Source: RGIG1959 sp045604545 (lineage in GTDB: Bacteria > Bacillota > Clostridia > Oscillospirales > Acutalibacteraceae). From it: a DNA stretch of 57,167 bases. A program made the translations under genes and the position numbers. Positions 25,442 through 33,736 of this stretch are shown piece by piece. Position 1 is the stretch's first letter; every line of letters begins with the position of its first letter. Below the pieces are notes generated by a model. The model had not been told where the DNA came from, did not search any database, and worked only from the letters and a program-made list of their open reading frames with translations. The stretch lies in NCBI GenBank assembly GCA_045604545.1, contig JAZUOG010000030.1, forward strand, positions 1 to 57,167, in the 5' to 3' direction.

Positions 25442-26671
25442 ATGGATACATTTGCCAAACGTGTACTGACGGTTGTTGCCGCGTTGTTACTGCTTTTTTA
25501 TGTGGGCTATCATGTGTTTATGTCGGTGTACTCACCGTTGACGCTTCAGACTGCCGAGCTGTATGACGAATATGAAACGATCGAGACCGAGGGCATTGTC
25601 ATTCGAAAGGAAACCATGATTCCGGCCCCCAAAAACGGTTATGCCTACTATGTTGCCGAAAACGGAAGCCGTGTGGCAAAAGACGGCAAGATTGTGGATA
25701 TGTATAAAAACCAAGATGCTGCTCTTGCCCAACAGCGACTCAAGGAACTTGATCAGGAGATCACCCGTCTTCGTTCCATTCAGGACCAGGGACAGAATAA
25801 CCGTACCAATCTGAGTATCATTTCCACGCAACTCAAGAACATTCAGTCACAGCTGGTGGCTGAAATGTCCTCTCCGCATTATACGCAGATGGAGGAGCTT
25901 TCCGCGGAAATGCTCTCGTTAATGAACAAACAGAAAATTACGCTTGGCAAAGAACTGGACTTTTCGGACCGTATTGCTGAGCTGACCGCTGAACGCAACT
26001 CGCTTGAAAGTATCAACACGACGCCCATTTCCACGATCACGTCCGACGTGGCGGGGTATTTTGTTAATTCCGTCGATGGGTTTGAATCTCTTCTCGACAC
26101 CGAAACGGTCACCGAGTTGACCGCTCAGGATATCCGCGATGCGATGGCTTATGAGACGACGGTCGATCAAAAGCAATACATCGGCAAGGTTGTAAGCGGA
26201 TATGAATGGTATCTGGCGTGTGTCATTTCTTCCGAACACATCGTTCAGCTTACCAACAGTACGACGCTTCGTGTGAGACTTCCGTTTACGTCCAGTGATA
26301 TCATACCCGTGACGGTGGTGGCGGAAAATCGCGATCGCAACGGCGATATTGCCATTGTTTTGCGTTGCGACTATATGTCGGCGGAGTTGTCCGACATTCG
26401 CCTTGAACAGGTGCAGTTGCTTGTTGAACAACACTCAGGACTTCGTGTCCCCGACGAAGCCATACGCTTTAACGAAGATCAGGAATCGGGCGTATTCGTT
26501 CAGGAAGGCAACATTCTGTATTTCCGTCGTATTCAGGTGGTGTATCACAGCGACAAAGAGAGTTATTCGATCTGTGAAGTGATCAACGATAAGTCGTATC
26601 TGCAGATGTATGACGACATCGTGCTGGAAGGAAAGGATCTGTATGATGGAAAAATTGTATCCGGATCATGA
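25442..26671 (+). CDS. HlyD-like membrane-fusion/adaptor protein
   Basis: 409 residues, with one N-terminal membrane helix (about 7-29) and an extracytoplasmic body. Residues about 48-90 resemble the split barrel/lipoyl region (EGIVIRKETMIPAPKNGYAYYVAENGSRVAKDG in pieces). Residues 92-195 form a predicted coiled-coil hairpin, and the C-terminal third has the barrel pattern GLRVPDEAIRF. This is the HlyD/periplasmic-adaptor architecture, although Gram-positives lack a periplasm in the usual sense. No export ATPase is adjacent. It overlaps yggS, and its place in front of the yggS-sepF-divIVA division cluster suggests an envelope role. Function uncertain. Confidence 0.78.
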   Translation: MDTFAKRVLTVVAALLLLFYVGYHVFMSVYSPLTLQTAELYDEYETIETEGIVIRKETMIPAPKNGYAYYVAENGSRVAKDGKIVDMYKNQDAALAQQRLKELDQEITRLRSIQDQGQNNRTNLSIISTQLKNIQSQLVAEMSSPHYTQMEELSAEMLSLMNKQKITLGKELDFSDRIAELTAERNSLESINTTPISTITSDVAGYFVNSVDGFESLLDTETVTELTAQDIRDAMAYETTVDQKQYIGKVVSGYEWYLACVISSEHIVQLTNSTTLRVRLPFTSSDIIPVTVVAENRDRNGDIAIVLRCDYMSAELSDIRLEQVQLLVEQHSGLRVPDEAIRFNEDQESGVFVQEGNILYFRRIQVVYHSDKESYSICEVINDKSYLQMYDDIVLEGKDLYDGKIVSGS

Positions 26672-27377
26672 TGCGTTGGCGGTAGCTTCGCAGTATCGTG
26701 AAATCAAAGAACGCATTGACCAAGCGTGCCGTGCGTGCGGCAGATCCCCGAGCGAGGTGACCTTGATCGGTGTCACCAAAACCGTATCGCCGATGCTGAT
26801 CAACGCCGCAATCCACGCGGGCCTCACCGATATCGGCGAAAACCGTGTGCAGGAATATCTGTCAAAAGAAGAAGAACTTCAACTGAATGGTGTAAAGCGA
26901 CATCTTATCGGTCATCTGCAAACCAATAAGGTGCGCGCCATCGTCGGGAAAGTGGACATGATCCAGTCGGTGGACAGTTTGCGGTTGGCGCAGGCGATTG
27001 ACCGTGTGTCGGCAGAACGAGGCATCTGTACATCGGTTTTGGTGGAAGTCAACATCGGCGAAGAAGATTCCAAATCCGGCATCATGGCCGCCGAGACCGA
27101 ACAGCTTATGACAGAATTGTCGAAACTTCGTAACATTTCTGTTGAAGGTTTGATGACTGTACCGCCGATTTCGGAGACAGAAGCAAAAAAACGGTATTAT
27201 TTTTCAAAAATGCATGATCTGTTTATTGACATTCAGCGTAAAAACATAGATAATATACATATGCGTACATTGTCGATGGGAATGTCCGATGACTTTGAGT
27301 GCGCCATTGCCGAGGGATCGACGATGGTGCGTGTCGGAACAGCCATTTTCGGCAGACGCGTGTATCCTGCGAAATAA
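26643..27377 (+). CDS. yggS: YggS/YlmE family PLP-binding protein
   Basis: About 244-residue PLP homeostasis protein (COG0325) with an alanine-racemase-like barrel. The cofactor lysine is in LIGVTKTVSP. DIGENRVQEYLSKEE, HLIGHLQTNKVR and RTLSMGMSDDFECAIAEGSTMVRVGTAIFG, read in parts, are family motifs. Two tandem ATGs at 26643 and 26646 follow GGAAAGG, overlapping the 3' end of the HlyD-like gene by about 29 bases. It has no enzymatic activity known beyond PLP binding. It begins the conserved ylmE-ylmF-ylmH-divIVA order of Firmicutes. Confidence 0.93.
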   Translation: MMEKLYPDHDALAVASQYREIKERIDQACRACGRSPSEVTLIGVTKTVSPMLINAAIHAGLTDIGENRVQEYLSKEEELQLNGVKRHLIGHLQTNKVRAIVGKVDMIQSVDSLRLAQAIDRVSAERGICTSVLVEVNIGEEDSKSGIMAAETEQLMTELSKLRNISVEGLMTVPPISETEAKKRYYFSKMHDLFIDIQRKNIDNIHMRTLSMGMSDDFECAIAEGSTMVRVGTAIFGRRVYPAK

Positions 27378-27408
27378 AACGAAATTATCATATAGGAGGT
27401 ATTTTGGT

Positions 27409-27855
27409 ATGGGACTGTTTGACAAATTGAAGACAATGATGGGAGACCCCGAAAGCGAAGCTTACGATGAGTACGACACCGACGACGAGGTCATTTCCCG
27501 TCACACCGACGATCGTCGTGACGCACAACCGAGCGATAGCCGTCGTTCCGGCAACAAGGTCGTGAATATTCACGCGACCGCTCAGCTGCAGGTGGTGCTC
27601 GTGAAACCGGAGCGTTATGACGACTCCAGCGCCATCGCTGACCATTTGAACGCCAAGCGCACCGTCGTTTTGAATCTCGAGTCTGCGAGCAAGGACGTTT
27701 CTCGTCGTATCCTCGACTTCCTGAGCGGCGTTGCGTATGCCAACGAGGGTCAGATCAAGAAGGTTGCCAACTGCACCTTCATCATCATTCCTTACAACGT
27801 CGGCATCATGGGCGATCTGCTTGATGAGCTCGAAAACAATGGACTCTATTTCTGA
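27409..27855 (+). CDS. sepF: Cell division protein SepF
   Basis: 148-residue FtsZ-associated protein that forms rings on the membrane and supports Z-ring and septum assembly. The N-terminus MGLFDKLKTMMG is the amphipathic membrane anchor. A charged, variable linker covers about 15-50 (many Asp and Arg). The conserved SepF core follows with VLNLESASKDVSRRILDF and LSGVAYANEGQIKKVANC. The ATG has a TAGGAGG site. The stop overlaps ylmH by 17 bases. Confidence 0.95.
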   Translation: MGLFDKLKTMMGDPESEAYDEYDTDDEVISRHTDDRRDAQPSDSRRSGNKVVNIHATAQLQVVLVKPERYDDSSAIADHLNAKRTVVLNLESASKDVSRRILDFLSGVAYANEGQIKKVANCTFIIIPYNVGIMGDLLDELENNGLYF

Positions 27856-28606
27856 TATCCATTCAGATGACAAACGACTGCTTGCTCGCGTAGATGATGC
27901 GCTGAGAATGTGCATATCCAAAGGCGCTTGCTTTATCGGTTTTCTTGATGCAAGACAAACCGCGGTCGTTCGCCGCTATTTGTCGGCTGTCAACACATCG
28001 GCATTGTGGGAATTGTACGGCGGACACGAGGATGCCGAGCGTACCATGCTTGGTGTGTTTGCAGACGAAGAAGTGCGTGCTTATCGTGGGTATCCCATCG
28101 AAGCGGTGGCGTTCCGATTTCGTCGGGATGTGAAACTGACGCATCGTGATGTGCTCGGCAGCTTGATGGGATGTCAGATTGCCAGAGAAAAAATCGGCGA
28201 TATCCTTTGTGAAAATGGGCTGGCGGTCGTGTTTACGACAGAAGAACTGGCACCGTTTCTATCACAAACGATTTCCAAAATCGGTCGGGAAGGCGTTAAG
28301 GCGGATTATCCGTTTGAGGGGAATCTGCCGGTTTTCCGCGAATACGAACCAATAACCGGAACGGTGGCTTCGCCGAGGGTTGACGCAATCCTCAAATTGC
28401 TGTTATCCTGCTCGCGCGAACAAGCCGCAACACATATTACATCTATGCTGGTCAGCATCGACCACCAGCCTTGTCGTTCGGTAAGTGTGACACTGAAGGA
28501 AGGACAAGTGATCTCCGTGAAGGGGAGAGGTCGTTTTGTGATCGACGATTTGTCGGGAACAAGCGCCAAGGGACGTGTGATCGTAAAAGCAAGACGGTTT
28601 ACATAA
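27839..28606 (+). CDS. ylmH: YlmH family RNA-binding protein (S4 domain)
   Basis: About 255 residues, the usual length for YlmH. It has an N-terminal alpha/beta domain and a C-terminal S4 RNA-binding domain (about 182-250) with VSVTLKEGQVISVKGRGRF. Bacterial YlmH proteins bind ribosome-associated tRNA-nascent chain on stalled 50S subunits in a rescue role, and the gene is fixed in the sepF-divIVA cluster. The start at 27839 overlaps sepF and has only a weak ribosome binding site (GATGAG), suggesting coupled translation. Note that ylmG (YggT), normally between sepF and ylmH, is absent. Confidence 0.88.
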   Translation: MDSISDIHSDDKRLLARVDDALRMCISKGACFIGFLDARQTAVVRRYLSAVNTSALWELYGGHEDAERTMLGVFADEEVRAYRGYPIEAVAFRFRRDVKLTHRDVLGSLMGCQIAREKIGDILCENGLAVVFTTEELAPFLSQTISKIGREGVKADYPFEGNLPVFREYEPITGTVASPRVDAILKLLLSCSREQAATHITSMLVSIDHQPCRSVSVTLKEGQVISVKGRGRFVIDDLSGTSAKGRVIVKARRFT

Positions 28607-28641
28607 AATCGTCGGACCGGCGAGAAACGGAGGAATCACTA

Positions 28642-29289
28642 ATGTACACAGCCGCAGATATCCGAAATGTGGAATTCACGAAGAACATGGGTGGCTATAA
28701 AATCGCTGAGGTTGAGGCGTTTGTTGATAACTGCGCCGACACCGTAGATGCGTTGACCGCCGAAAAAGAAGAACTCAACAAAAAGTTGTCGATTCTTGCC
28801 GACAAACTGGTTGAGTATCGTCGCGATGAGGACAGCATTCGCTCTGCTCTTCTGAGCGCTCAAAGAATGGGCGACTCCATCGTCCGCGAAGCGAATGAAA
28901 AGGCGGAAAAGATTCTTGCCGAAGCCCGTGCACAGGCTGACACCGTTGTAAGAGATGCCAAAAACAGCATCGGCGAATACGAGGCGGAACTTGATCGTCT
29001 TAAGCAAGAGGTCGCTTCTTTCAAGACGAATATTCTTTCTCTTTACAGAGAACATTTGTCGCTTCTGAAATCGATCCCGGATTATCAGAGTTCCGAGGAA
29101 GAAGCCGTTGAGGAAACGCCTGCTCCTGCTCCCGTAACGGTGGTTGCACCTGTTGAAGAGACCGATGATGATATCAAGATCGCTGCTCCTGCGACGGCAC
29201 CTGTTGCCGAAGCGCCTCAGGCTACCGGCTCCAAATTCTCCAATCTGAAGTTTGGTGAGGACTACGATCTCGCCGACGACGAGGATTGA
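28642..29289 (+). CDS. divIVA: DivIVA domain-containing polar/septal protein
   Basis: 215-residue coiled-coil protein. The N-terminal DivIVA lipid-binding domain is recognisable in TAADIRNVEFTKNMGGYKIA (3-22) and EVEAFVDNCADTVDAL. Long coiled-coil segments run about 35-155, rich in Glu, Lys and Arg, with SAQRMGDSIVREANEKAEKI as the second conserved block. The tail is Pro/Ala/acidic (about 160-200). It binds curved membrane at septa and poles and recruits division or sporulation partners. The ATG follows ACGGAGGAA. Confidence 0.93.
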   Translation: MYTAADIRNVEFTKNMGGYKIAEVEAFVDNCADTVDALTAEKEELNKKLSILADKLVEYRRDEDSIRSALLSAQRMGDSIVREANEKAEKILAEARAQADTVVRDAKNSIGEYEAELDRLKQEVASFKTNILSLYREHLSLLKSIPDYQSSEEEAVEETPAPAPVTVVAPVEETDDDIKIAAPATAPVAEAPQATGSKFSNLKFGEDYDLADDED

Positions 29290-29341
29290 TCAGCAAAATA
29301 GTTCATCGACGTGAACAAGCGTCGAAAAAGGGGTAATACCA

Positions 29342-32131
29342 ATGGATTATAATAATACTTTGAATCTTTTAAAAACCGATTTTCCGATGCGTGCGGGTCT
29401 TCCCATGCGCGAACCCGGCATGCTTGAACAATGGGACGAGCAGAATATCTATGCCGAATTGATGAAAAAGAACGAAGGCAAGCCGCTTTGGGTTCTTCAC
29501 GACGGCCCTCCTTATGCCAACGGTGACATTCACATCGGTACCGCTCTTAACAAGATCATCAAGGATATGATCGTTCGTTATCGTAACATGAGCGGTTGGA
29601 AATCGCCGTTCGTTCCCGGCTTTGATACTCACGGTCTTCCCATCGAACTGAAAGCGCGTGCCAAGGCGGGTGTCGAAAAAGCGGCAACCATGTCTCCTGT
29701 TGAAATCCGCGAGATCTGCCGCGAGTATGCGATGATGTATGTCGGCACACAAACCGATCAGTTCAAACGCCTCGGTGTTCTCGGTGAATGGGACAATCCG
29801 TACCTGACGCTTGCCAAAGAATTCGAAGCTCGTCAGATCGAAGTATTCGGCGAGATGGCTCTCAAAGGCTATATCTATAAAGGCCTGAAGCCCGTGTATT
29901 GGTGCCCCGATTGCCAGACAGCTCTGGCGGAGGCTGAGATCGAATACGCGGAAGATCCCTGCTATTCGATCTATGTAAAATTCGCTGTGACCGACGATAA
30001 GGGCGTGTTTGCCGCCAAGGGCGTTGATCCCAAGAAAGTCAACTTCGTGATCTGGACGACCACCACCTGGACCCTTCCCGCAAACGTCGCTATCTGCCTC
30101 GGTCCCGACTTCACTTACCAGCTGATCAAAGCGGGCAATGAGTATTATGTGATGGCGGACGCGCTCAGCGATGCCGCGATGGCGCAGGCCAAGATCACCG
30201 ACTATGAGGTTGTTGCGGAATTCAAGGGCAGTGAACTGGAGTATATGAAGGTTCAGCACCCGTTCCTTGATCGTCAGTCTCTTGTGATCGTCGGCGATCA
30301 TGTGACGCTCGAAAGCGGTACCGGTTGCGTTCATACCGCTCCCGGTCACGGTGTGGAAGACTTTGACGTCTGCAAGAAGTATCCTGAGATCCCTGTGGTT
30401 GTCCCTGTTGACAACCGTGGTTATATGACCGAAGAAGCCGGTGCTGTGTGTGCCGGCATGAAGACGGATGACGCCAATAAGGCGATCGCTGTGTGCCTTG
30501 ATGAAAGCGGCGCGCTGTTTGCCATGCAAAAGATCATTCACCAGTATCCGCACTGCTGGCGTTGTAAGAAGCCGGTGCTGTTCCGTGCCACCGATCAATG
30601 GTTCTGCTCTGTCAAGAGCTTTAAGGACGAAACGCTCAAGCAGATCGCCGATATCACCTGGATGCCTGCGTGGGGTGAAAACCGCATTGCTTCGATGGTG
30701 AGCGATCGCGCCGATTGGTGTATTTCCCGTCAGCGTTTGTGGGGCGTGCCGATTCCCGTGTTCTATTGCGAGGATTGCGGCAAACCGATCATCGATCGTC
30801 GCTTCATTCAGTCGGTTTCCGACTTGTTCAGAAAAGAAGGCTCCGATGCATGGTACACCCATACGGCGGCGGAGATCCTTCCCGATGATGCGACCTGTCC
30901 GCATTGCGGCGGCACCTCTTTCCGCAAGGAAAGCGATATCATGGACGTCTGGTTCGACTCCGGTTCTTCTCATGCGGCGGTTCTCAAAGAGCGTGATTAT
31001 CTGAAGTGGCCTGCCGATATGTACATGGAAGGCGGCGACCAGTATCGCGGTTGGTTCCAAAGCTCCTTGCTGACCTCTGTGGCATGCACAGGCGAAGCTC
31101 CGTATAAATCCGTTTTGACTCACGGTTGGGTCGTTGACGGCGAAGGCAAGGCGATGCACAAATCTGCCGGCAACGCCATCGCTCCGTCGGAGGTTATCGA
31201 CCAGTACGGCGCGGATATCCTTCGTCTGTGGGTTGCATCGCTCGACTACACCGTAGATGCCCGTGTTTCCAAGGATATCCTCAAACAGCTTTCGGAATCC
31301 TATCGTAAGATCCGTAACACGGCTCGCTTTATCCTCGGTAATATTCACGATTTCGATCCCAATACGCAGGCTGTCAGCGATGATCAGCTCGAGGAAATGG
31401 ATCGTTGGGCGTTGATGCGTCTGACCCAGCTGGTTGAGCAGGTGCGCGATGCCTATGAATCTTACACCTTCCATGAGGCTCTTCATAAGATGCACAACTT
31501 CTGTGTTGTGGATATGTCCAATTTCTATCTCGACGTTCTCAAAGACCGTCTCTATGTTGAAAAAGCCGACAGCTTGACCCGTCGCGCGGCTCAGACGACG
31601 ATCTATCGTATCCTTAACACACTCACCCGTATGTTGTCCCCGATTCTGGCATTTACCGCCGAAGAAATCTGGAGCTTCCTGCCGCATCTTGCTGATGAAG
31701 ACACTCGTGCGGTGGTGTTCAACGAAATCCCTGACGCGAAGCAGATGACGGTGGTTGACGAGGCGTTTATGGCTCGTTGGGATCGCATTCATGCTGTTCG
31801 CGAGGACGCTCAGAAAGCGCTTGAGATCGCCCGTACCTCTAAGCTGATCGGTAAATCGCTTGACGCGCAGGTTACGCTTTACGCACAGGGCGAGCTGTAC
31901 GATTTCCTCAAGGACGTCGAAGCACTGCTTCCGGCCGCGCTGATTGTGTCTAAGGTCAGTGTTTGCAACGATGGTGAGGGTCAGTTCAACGGCGAGGTTG
32001 AGGGACTGTCGATGACGGTGGCTCATGCCGACGGCGAAAAATGCTGCCGTTGCTGGAGCTACGATGCATCGGTTGGTTCCGATGCCGATCATCCCGAACT
32101 TTGCGCTCGTTGTGCGGCGCTGATGAAATAA
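29342..32131 (+). CDS. ileS: Isoleucyl-tRNA synthetase
   Basis: 929-residue class I synthetase. The HIGH motif is in PPYANGDIHIGTALNK (about 55-70). The editing CP1 domain holds WTTTTWTLPANVAI and GTGCVHTAPGHGVEDF. The KMSKS motif is the variant AMHKSAGNAI (about 602-611). The C-terminal zinc-binding finger is CCRCW and CARC. The presence of the zinc finger and the length indicate the bacterial-type enzyme with normal editing. Only 52 bases separate it from divIVA, so there is no room for a T-box and it is probably cotranscribed with the division genes, as in Bacillus. Confidence 0.97.
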   Translation: MDYNNTLNLLKTDFPMRAGLPMREPGMLEQWDEQNIYAELMKKNEGKPLWVLHDGPPYANGDIHIGTALNKIIKDMIVRYRNMSGWKSPFVPGFDTHGLPIELKARAKAGVEKAATMSPVEIREICREYAMMYVGTQTDQFKRLGVLGEWDNPYLTLAKEFEARQIEVFGEMALKGYIYKGLKPVYWCPDCQTALAEAEIEYAEDPCYSIYVKFAVTDDKGVFAAKGVDPKKVNFVIWTTTTWTLPANVAICLGPDFTYQLIKAGNEYYVMADALSDAAMAQAKITDYEVVAEFKGSELEYMKVQHPFLDRQSLVIVGDHVTLESGTGCVHTAPGHGVEDFDVCKKYPEIPVVVPVDNRGYMTEEAGAVCAGMKTDDANKAIAVCLDESGALFAMQKIIHQYPHCWRCKKPVLFRATDQWFCSVKSFKDETLKQIADITWMPAWGENRIASMVSDRADWCISRQRLWGVPIPVFYCEDCGKPIIDRRFIQSVSDLFRKEGSDAWYTHTAAEILPDDATCPHCGGTSFRKESDIMDVWFDSGSSHAAVLKERDYLKWPADMYMEGGDQYRGWFQSSLLTSVACTGEAPYKSVLTHGWVVDGEGKAMHKSAGNAIAPSEVIDQYGADILRLWVASLDYTVDARVSKDILKQLSESYRKIRNTARFILGNIHDFDPNTQAVSDDQLEEMDRWALMRLTQLVEQVRDAYESYTFHEALHKMHNFCVVDMSNFYLDVLKDRLYVEKADSLTRRAAQTTIYRILNTLTRMLSPILAFTAEEIWSFLPHLADEDTRAVVFNEIPDAKQMTVVDEAFMARWDRIHAVREDAQKALEIARTSKLIGKSLDAQVTLYAQGELYDFLKDVEALLPAALIVSKVSVCNDGEGQFNGEVEGLSMTVAHADGEKCCRCWSYDASVGSDADHPELCARCAALMK

Positions 32132-32142
32132 TCACGATATAC

Positions 32143-32183
32143 ACCGCCGTGCCTTTCGCAAGGCGCGGCGGTCGTGCTTTTTA
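32143..32183 (+). terminator. Hairpin terminator or processing site between ileS and lspA
   Basis: 13-bp stem ACCGCCGTGCCTT (32143-32155) with AAGGCGCGGCGGT (32160-32172), TCGC tetraloop, then CGTGCTTTTTAT. The T-run is short and the lspA ribosome binding site follows at once, so partial termination is likely. Confidence 0.7.
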
Positions 32184-32200
32184 TAAGGAGGCAGGTTTTC

Positions 32201-32746
32201 ATGCTTCAATTGATCATATGTGTCGTTTCGCTTGCGTTGATCGGCATTGATCAGCTGACCAAGTGGCTTGCGGTGACATACCTTGAAGGTTCCGATCCGT
32301 TTGTGGTGATCGGCGGAATACTGAGCTTCAGCTATCGCGAAAACACCGGTGCCGCGTGGAGCATTCTCAGCGGACAGCGATGGCTGTTGATTGCCGGTAC
32401 TTCGATTATGCTGATTGCGTTGATCGCCGTGCTTGTCAGCGGTATGTTCAAACATCACAAGGGCGCGATCGTTGGCGGTATCGCCGTTGTTTCCGGCGGT
32501 ATCGGTAATCTGATTGACAGAATTTTCCGTGGCTATGTGGTGGATTTCATTAAAACCGATTTCATCAATTTTCCCGTGTTTAATTTTGCGGATTGCCTGA
32601 TTGTGTGCGGTGCGATCTGGATATTCATTTACTTTGTGTTTATCTATTCGGATGATCCCGCGGACAAGCTGAAACAGAAAAAGGGGGATATGTCCCGTCA
32701 TGATGACACTTCGAGTGACACCGCAGACATCGGGGACGCGACTTGA
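32201..32746 (+). CDS. lspA: Lipoprotein signal peptidase II
   Basis: 181-residue membrane aspartic protease that cleaves prolipoprotein signal peptides after lipidation, acting on substrates such as the two binding proteins in this window. Four membrane helices are predicted. Conserved blocks are DQLTKWLAV (17-25), YRENTGAAWSIL (45-56), GNLIDRIFRGYVVDFI (102-117) with catalytic D115, and FNFADCLI with catalytic D131. A hydrophilic tail of about 30 residues (150-181) extends beyond the usual end; its coding bases overlap rluD by 47 bases. The ATG at 32201 follows AAGGAGG. Confidence 0.95.
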   Translation: MLQLIICVVSLALIGIDQLTKWLAVTYLEGSDPFVVIGGILSFSYRENTGAAWSILSGQRWLLIAGTSIMLIALIAVLVSGMFKHHKGAIVGGIAVVSGGIGNLIDRIFRGYVVDFIKTDFINFPVFNFADCLIVCGAIWIFIYFVFIYSDDPADKLKQKKGDMSRHDDTSSDTADIGDAT

Positions 32747-33602
32747 TGTTGTTGTGGCATCGGAAGCGGACATCAGCCGCTCCAGAGCACAACAATGGAT
32801 CGACGAGGGCCTTGTCACCGTTAACGGCGTTGTATCGGTGAAAAAATATCCTGTTTGCGAAAACGATCTTATCGAGATCACGCCGCCTGAGGTGAAAGAA
32901 TACGAGATCGTTCCGGAGAATATTCCGCTGGATATCGTGTTTGAAGATGACCATCTGCTTGTTGTCAACAAACCGAAAGGAATGGTCGTTCACCCTGCTG
33001 CCGGTCATTCTACGGGTACGCTTGTTCATGCATTGATGCATCACTGCAAAGGGTCTCTTTCGGGAATCAACGGCGTGATGCGACCGGGGATCGTTCATCG
33101 TATCGACAAGGATACCAGCGGTTTGCTGATGGTGGCGAAACACGATGCCGCCCATAACGGGCTGGCGGAGCAAATCAAAGATCACTCCTTTTTGCGCCGC
33201 TACCAGACCGTTGTAACAGGTCATCTTCGCGACGCTGTCGGCACCGTCAATGCGCCGATCGGCCGCAACCCGAAGGATCGGTTGAAGATGGCGGTAACGC
33301 CTGTCAACTCCAAGCAGGCCGTGTCCCATTACGAGGTGCTTGAGTCATTTAAAGGATATGACCGTGTTATGGTGACACTGGAAACAGGACGTACCCATCA
33401 GATTCGAGTGCATATGTCATATCTCGGCCACCCCGTTGCAGGAGACACGGTTTACGGCGGCAAAGCGGTCTCACTTTTTGAGGGACAGTGCCTTCATGCC
33501 AAGACACTGGGATTTACTCACCCCATTACCGGTGAAAACCTAGTGTTTGACAGCGAACTTCCCGAATATTTTGAGTCTTTTCTACACACCCTTCGTGAAT
33601 AA
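32700..33602 (+). CDS. rluD: RluA-family pseudouridine synthase (RluD-like)
   Basis: 300-residue 23S rRNA pseudouridine synthase. An N-terminal S4 domain (about 13-65, SRSRAQQWIDEGLVTVNG) precedes the catalytic domain with HRIDKDTSGLLMVAK, in which D136 is the catalytic aspartate. GRTHQIRVHMSYLGHPVAGD is the further family motif. It follows lspA, its usual partner in Firmicutes, with a translational overlap. RluD-type modification of the large subunit is likely, but RluC- or YlyB-like site choice cannot be told from sequence alone. Confidence 0.92.
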   Translation: MMTLRVTPQTSGTRLDVVVASEADISRSRAQQWIDEGLVTVNGVVSVKKYPVCENDLIEITPPEVKEYEIVPENIPLDIVFEDDHLLVVNKPKGMVVHPAAGHSTGTLVHALMHHCKGSLSGINGVMRPGIVHRIDKDTSGLLMVAKHDAAHNGLAEQIKDHSFLRRYQTVVTGHLRDAVGTVNAPIGRNPKDRLKMAVTPVNSKQAVSHYEVLESFKGYDRVMVTLETGRTHQIRVHMSYLGHPVAGDTVYGGKAVSLFEGQCLHAKTLGFTHPITGENLVFDSELPEYFESFLHTLRE

Positions 33603-33645
33603 TCGCTCATTCGCCGAATACCGCGAAGATCCCAAAAAAGAAGAT

Positions 33646-33689
33646 AAAAAAGGCCTTGCCAAAGCGACAACTTCGGCAAGGCCTTTTTT
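33646..33689 (+). terminator. Strong terminator after rluD
   Basis: 15-bp stem AAAAAAGGCCTTGCC (33646-33660) with GGCAAGGCCTTTTTT (33675-33689). It ends the divIVA-ileS-lspA-rluD unit. Confidence 0.95.
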
Positions 33690-33694
33690 GTATA

Positions 33695-33708
33695 CTTGTC
33701 TGGACAAG
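33695..33708 (+). repeat. CTTGTC-TG-GACAAG inverted repeat upstream of spoIIE
   Basis: Perfect 6-bp inverted repeat with a 2-base spacer, about 30 bases before the spoIIE start codon. It may be an operator. It does not match the Spo0A box (TGTCGAA) well, and no clear SigA promoter was found next to it. Confidence 0.4.
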
Positions 33709-33736
33709 CTTTTGAAAAACAGAGAGGATGTCCGGT

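Noticed and set aside
29290..29341. T-box upstream of ileS
   Set aside because: Only 52 bases separate divIVA from ileS, and there is no T-box sequence; just a 6-bp TCGACG/CGTCGA hairpin.
29369..32092. 907-codon open frame antisense to ileS
   Set aside because: It mirrors the codon bias of ileS, has no ribosome binding site and no protein-like motifs, whereas ileS has all class I synthetase motifs.
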